A stretch of 8,616 bases of DNA from Candidatus Omnitrophota bacterium (GTDB lineage Bacteria > Omnitrophota > Gorgyraeia > Zapsychrales > JANLHA01): the NCBI GenBank assembly GCA_024653845.1, contig JANLHA010000218.1, positions 1-8,616 of the forward strand, written 5' to 3'. The number at the start of each line of letters is the position of its first letter. Position 1 is the stretch's first letter. Below, in pieces: positions 6,120 to 8,616 of this stretch. The notes under the pieces are model-generated. The model did no database searches. It saw only the letters and a program-made list of their open reading frames with translations, and was not told the DNA's origin. A program made the position numbers and the translations under genes.

Positions 6120-6959
6120 ATGTCTAATCCACGTGTGATCATTTTGCGAACGGCAGGAACGAATTGCGACCAAGAAACCGCATCCGCTTTTCGTGAGTTT
6201 GGAGCTGAGGTCGACTTGGTCCATATGAATTTGCTTTTTTCAAAAAAAGCGTCCTTGGAAGATTATCATATTTTGGCAATTCCTGGCGGCTTCACTTATG
6301 GCGATGACATCATTTCAGGTCGAATCTTGGCGAATGAGTTACGATTGCGATTAGGCCAAGAGATCCAAAAGTTTATTGATGACGGTAAGTTGATCATTGG
6401 GATTTGTAATGGGTTTCAGGTTTTGGTCCGTGCCGGAATTCTTCCGGGACCTTTTGAGGCTCAACAAGCTCAAGATCTTCGGCAGATCCAAAAAGTTACA
6501 TTGACTTATAATGATTCGGGTCGGTTCGAGGACCGTTGGGTTCACTTGCATCTCGATGGGAAATCGGCCTGGACGCAAGATTTGGGAAAAATTACGTTTT
6601 TGCCTGTGGCTCACGCAGAAGGAAAATTTGTGCCGGCAGACCAGGGTGTTTTGAACAAATTGAATCGTCAGAGACAGGTGGTTTTTCGTTATTGTGACGT
6701 TCATGGGAAGCCTTGCACTTATCCGGGGGATCCGAATGGTTCCGTCGAAAGAATCGCTGCAATTTCAGACCCGACAGGCCGCATTTTAGGAATGATGCCA
6801 CATCCGGAGCGACATTTTTGGCAGACGCAACACCCTTTCTGGACGAGATTGGAAAAGAAGGAAAAGTACGGCGAGGGGGCAAGAATTTTTGAAAATGGTG
6901 TGAGGTATGTTCGAGAAAAATTGTTAGCAGGCAAAGAAGCTGTGGGAGTGAAAAATTAA
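6120..6959 (+). CDS. purQ: FGAM synthase glutaminase subunit PurQ
   Basis: PurQ is a class I glutamine amidotransferase that hydrolyses glutamine and passes ammonia to PurL. Conserved elements are GTNCDQET (13-20), PGGFTYGDD (55-63), the nucleophile Cys96 in GICNGFQ, PVAHAEGKF (162-170), DPNGS (204-208) and the His228/Glu230 pair in MMPHPE. The triad Cys-His-Glu is therefore intact. At 279 residues it is clearly longer than the roughly 225-residue Bacillus-type PurQ; the extra length lies mainly in the middle (about 110-160) and in a C-terminal extension after HPER (about 232-279). It should complex with the PurSL product, although the LOG gene lies between the two genes. The start is three bases after the LOG stop, and its stop codon abuts the purM ATG, so translation is probably coupled. 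Confidence 0.95.
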   Translation: MSNPRVIILRTAGTNCDQETASAFREFGAEVDLVHMNLLFSKKASLEDYHILAIPGGFTYGDDIISGRILANELRLRLGQEIQKFIDDGKLIIGICNGFQVLVRAGILPGPFEAQQAQDLRQIQKVTLTYNDSGRFEDRWVHLHLDGKSAWTQDLGKITFLPVAHAEGKFVPADQGVLNKLNRQRQVVFRYCDVHGKPCTYPGDPNGSVERIAAISDPTGRILGMMPHPERHFWQTQHPFWTRLEKKEKYGEGARIFENGVRYVREKLLAGKEAVGVKN

Positions 6960-7967
6960 ATGCGATCCATTACCTACAAATCCAGCGGTGTCAATATTGC
7001 TGAGGCCAATCGTTTTGTCGACGGTATTGGCGGTTTGGTCAAGGCTACCCATAACCCTTCGGTCATTCTTCGCAAGGGGTCGTTTGGCGGACTTTTTTCT
7101 TTTGATCCCGAGGGATATCAAAGTCCGGTCATGGTTTCTTCGACCGACGGAGTCGGAACAAAATTACTGATTGCTCAGATGGTTGGAAAACATGATACCG
7201 TCGGTATTGATCTGGTTGCAATGAACGTCAATGACATCTTGTGCGTTGGAGCCAAGCCTTTATTTTTTCTCGATTACATTGCCTGTGGTCGAGTGGAGAC
7301 CAAAGTCCTTAAAGCCGTGATCAAGGGCATTGCCGAGGGGTGCCTTCAGTCGGGGTGCAGCTTGGTGGGAGGCGAAACCGCTGAAATGCCAGGGATGTAT
7401 AAACGAGATGAATATGATTTGGCAGGATTTGTCGTCGGGGTGGTTGACAAAGGTCGAATGATCGATGGCTCGAAGATTCAAGAAGGTGATGTGGTCATTG
7501 GATTACCGTCGAGCGGATTGCATTCTAACGGATTCAGTTTGGTGCGTAAAGTTTTCTCGAAAGCGGAACAAAAACGGCTCGCCAAGGAATTGCTTAACCC
7601 CACGCGCATTTATGTGAAGGAAGTTTTGCCGCTTTTGGAGCGGTTTTCGATCCATGGGATTGCGCATATCACGGGCGGAGCATTTTATGAAAAATTGACC
7701 AAGATTTTGCCTGAAGGGTATTGTTTTTTGATTGAGCAAGGATCGTGGCTGCTTCCAAAAATATTTCAAAAGATTCAAGAAAAAGGTAAAATAAAGCCCG
7801 CAGAGATGTTCCGTACATTTAATATGGGCATTGGAATGACTTTGGTTGTACATCCCGACGACGTTCAGGGGGTAAGAGACTTTTTAAGACAAGAGAAGAT
7901 GGATTCTTTTGTGATTGGGCGCGTGATCAAGGACGCGAAACAGAAAGTGAAATTTGTGACCCGCTGA
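6960..7967 (+). CDS. purM: Phosphoribosylformylglycinamidine cyclo-ligase (AIR synthetase)
   Basis: PurM uses ATP to close the imidazole ring, turning FGAM from PurSL/PurQ into AIR. The 335-residue protein is close to the usual 340-350. Motifs in order are ITYKSSGVNI (4-13), STDGVGTKL (61-69), NVNDILCVGAKPLFFLDY (89-106), GGETAEMPGMY (137-147), LPSSGLHSNGFSLVRK (182-197), HITGGAFYEKL (236-246) and FNMGIGM (287-293). The HITGG segment departs from the family: the usual third Gly is Ala241, and the usual ENxPR that follows reads EKLTK. The ATG directly follows the purQ stop, and GGGAG (6944-6948) lies 11 bases upstream, rather far, so translational coupling is likely. Overall conservation argues for a working enzyme. 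Confidence 0.96.
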   Translation: MRSITYKSSGVNIAEANRFVDGIGGLVKATHNPSVILRKGSFGGLFSFDPEGYQSPVMVSSTDGVGTKLLIAQMVGKHDTVGIDLVAMNVNDILCVGAKPLFFLDYIACGRVETKVLKAVIKGIAEGCLQSGCSLVGGETAEMPGMYKRDEYDLAGFVVGVVDKGRMIDGSKIQEGDVVIGLPSSGLHSNGFSLVRKVFSKAEQKRLAKELLNPTRIYVKEVLPLLERFSIHGIAHITGGAFYEKLTKILPEGYCFLIEQGSWLLPKIFQKIQEKGKIKPAEMFRTFNMGIGMTLVVHPDDVQGVRDFLRQEKMDSFVIGRVIKDAKQKVKFVTR

Positions 7968-7986
7968 TGTCATTAAGGAGATTTTT

Positions 7987-8616
7987 ATGAAAATTTTAGT
8001 GATTGGTTCTGGGGGACGAGAGCACGCCTTGGTCTGGAAAATCAAGCAAAGTCCTAAGGTTGAAAAGATCTATTGTGCCCCTGGCAATGGGGGGATCGCC
8101 CAAGATGCGGAATGTGTGGATATCAAGGCTGATAATATTGAGGAACTCAAAAAGTTTGTCAAAAGCAAGAAAATTGATTTGACCATCGTCGGGCCAGAAG
8201 CGCCACTGGTGACTGGCATTGTGGATGCGTTTGTGAAAGAGGGTTTGAAAATTTTTGGGCCTACCAAGGCGGCGGCGCAACTGGAAGGGAGTAAAGTTTT
8301 TACCAAGGAATTTCTCAATCGGTGGAACATTCCCACGGGGGCGTTTCAAACATTTGAAAATTTAAAAGATGCGAAAGATTTTCTAGAGCAAGCCTCTTTT
8401 CCGATTGTGGTGAAGGCTGAGGGCTTGGCAGCAGGTAAAGGTGTTTTCATTTGTGAGACGAGCAAGCAGGCCCGGGAAGCGGTTGATCAGATCATGTCCG
8501 ATAAAGTTTTGAAAGAAGCGGGCAAGAGGATCATTGTTGAGGAGTTTCTAGAAGGCGTAGAAGCTTCCATTCTGGCCATCAGCGACGGAGAGTCATATGT
8601 GGTCTTAGAGCCTTCA
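7987..8616 (+). CDS. purD: Phosphoribosylamine-glycine ligase, 3' truncated by the window edge
   Basis: PurD is a monomeric ATP-grasp ligase that joins glycine to phosphoribosylamine, giving GAR in the second step of the pathway. My translation runs 210 codons without a stop to the last base, about half of the usual 420-430 residues. It begins MKILVIGSGGREHALVWK, the typical N-terminal domain start, and continues with APGNGG (31-36), IVGPEAPL (67-74), FGPTKAAAQLEGSK (90-103) and the ATP-grasp loop VVKAEGLAAGKGV (142-154). VEEFLEGVEAS appears near the edge. The start is well supported by AAGGAG at 7975-7980, six bases before the ATG. It lies 19 bases after purM and is most likely in the same operon. 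It is cut off by the window, not broken. Confidence 0.95.
   Translation, partial: MKILVIGSGGREHALVWKIKQSPKVEKIYCAPGNGGIAQDAECVDIKADNIEELKKFVKSKKIDLTIVGPEAPLVTGIVDAFVKEGLKIFGPTKAAAQLEGSKVFTKEFLNRWNIPTGAFQTFENLKDAKDFLEQASFPIVVKAEGLAAGKGVFICETSKQAREAVDQIMSDKVLKEAGKRIIVEEFLEGVEASILAISDGESYVVLEPS

Noticed and set aside
1..8616. Mobile elements, CRISPR arrays, tRNA or rRNA genes, defence systems
   Set aside because: No transposase-like frame, spaced repeat array, tRNA-like cloverleaf or rRNA-like sequence was seen. Apart from the leader, the window is a compact metabolic operon.

Overview
The window holds a purine biosynthesis operon, all genes on the + strand: purB, purC, a purS-purS-purL fusion, a LOG-family nucleotide phosphoribohydrolase, purQ, purM and the first 210 codons of purD, which runs off the right edge. 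Every long open frame with recognisable protein content is on the + strand. The genes are tightly packed, with gaps of 0 to 25 bases, so co-transcription is likely. GC content looks moderate in the genes, with an AT-rich upstream region. The gene set shows a bacterium. The tandem-PurS PurSL architecture plus a long PurQ suggests a candidate-phylum or deltaproteobacteria-like lineage; Omnitrophota is my low-confidence guess, based on general resemblance only.

Layout. Bases 2-94 are the 3' end of an unrecognised gene. Bases 95-416 are intergenic and hold a strong-looking sigma70-type promoter (211-239). It is followed by a roughly 170-base leader containing a possible 12-codon leader ORF (261-299), a terminator-like hairpin with a T-run (305-354), an alternative pairing that would disrupt that hairpin, and an 11-base direct repeat. 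This arrangement resembles a transcription attenuator. purB (417-1712), purC (1738-2442), purSL (2453-5374), LOG (5397-6116), purQ (6120-6959), purM (6960-7967) and purD (7987 onward) follow.

How the genes work together. PurD makes glycinamide ribonucleotide (GAR). PurSL and PurQ together convert formyl-GAR (FGAR) to FGAM, with PurQ supplying ammonia from glutamine, and PurM closes the ring to give AIR. After carboxylation of AIR (genes not in this window), PurC adds aspartate to give SAICAR and PurB releases fumarate to give AICAR. PurB also acts in the last step to AMP. PurF, PurN or PurT, PurE/K and PurH are not in the window. The odd member is the LOG-family enzyme, which in characterised relatives cleaves nucleoside 5'-monophosphates to base plus ribose 5-phosphate. 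Here it sits between two subunits of the same FGAM synthase.

The coding region is mostly ordinary metabolism. The points worth a second look are the purB leader, the LOG gene inside the operon, the tandem-PurS fusion, a substituted loop in PurM, and a terminator-like structure at the purC/purSL junction where purSL lacks a visible ribosome binding site.
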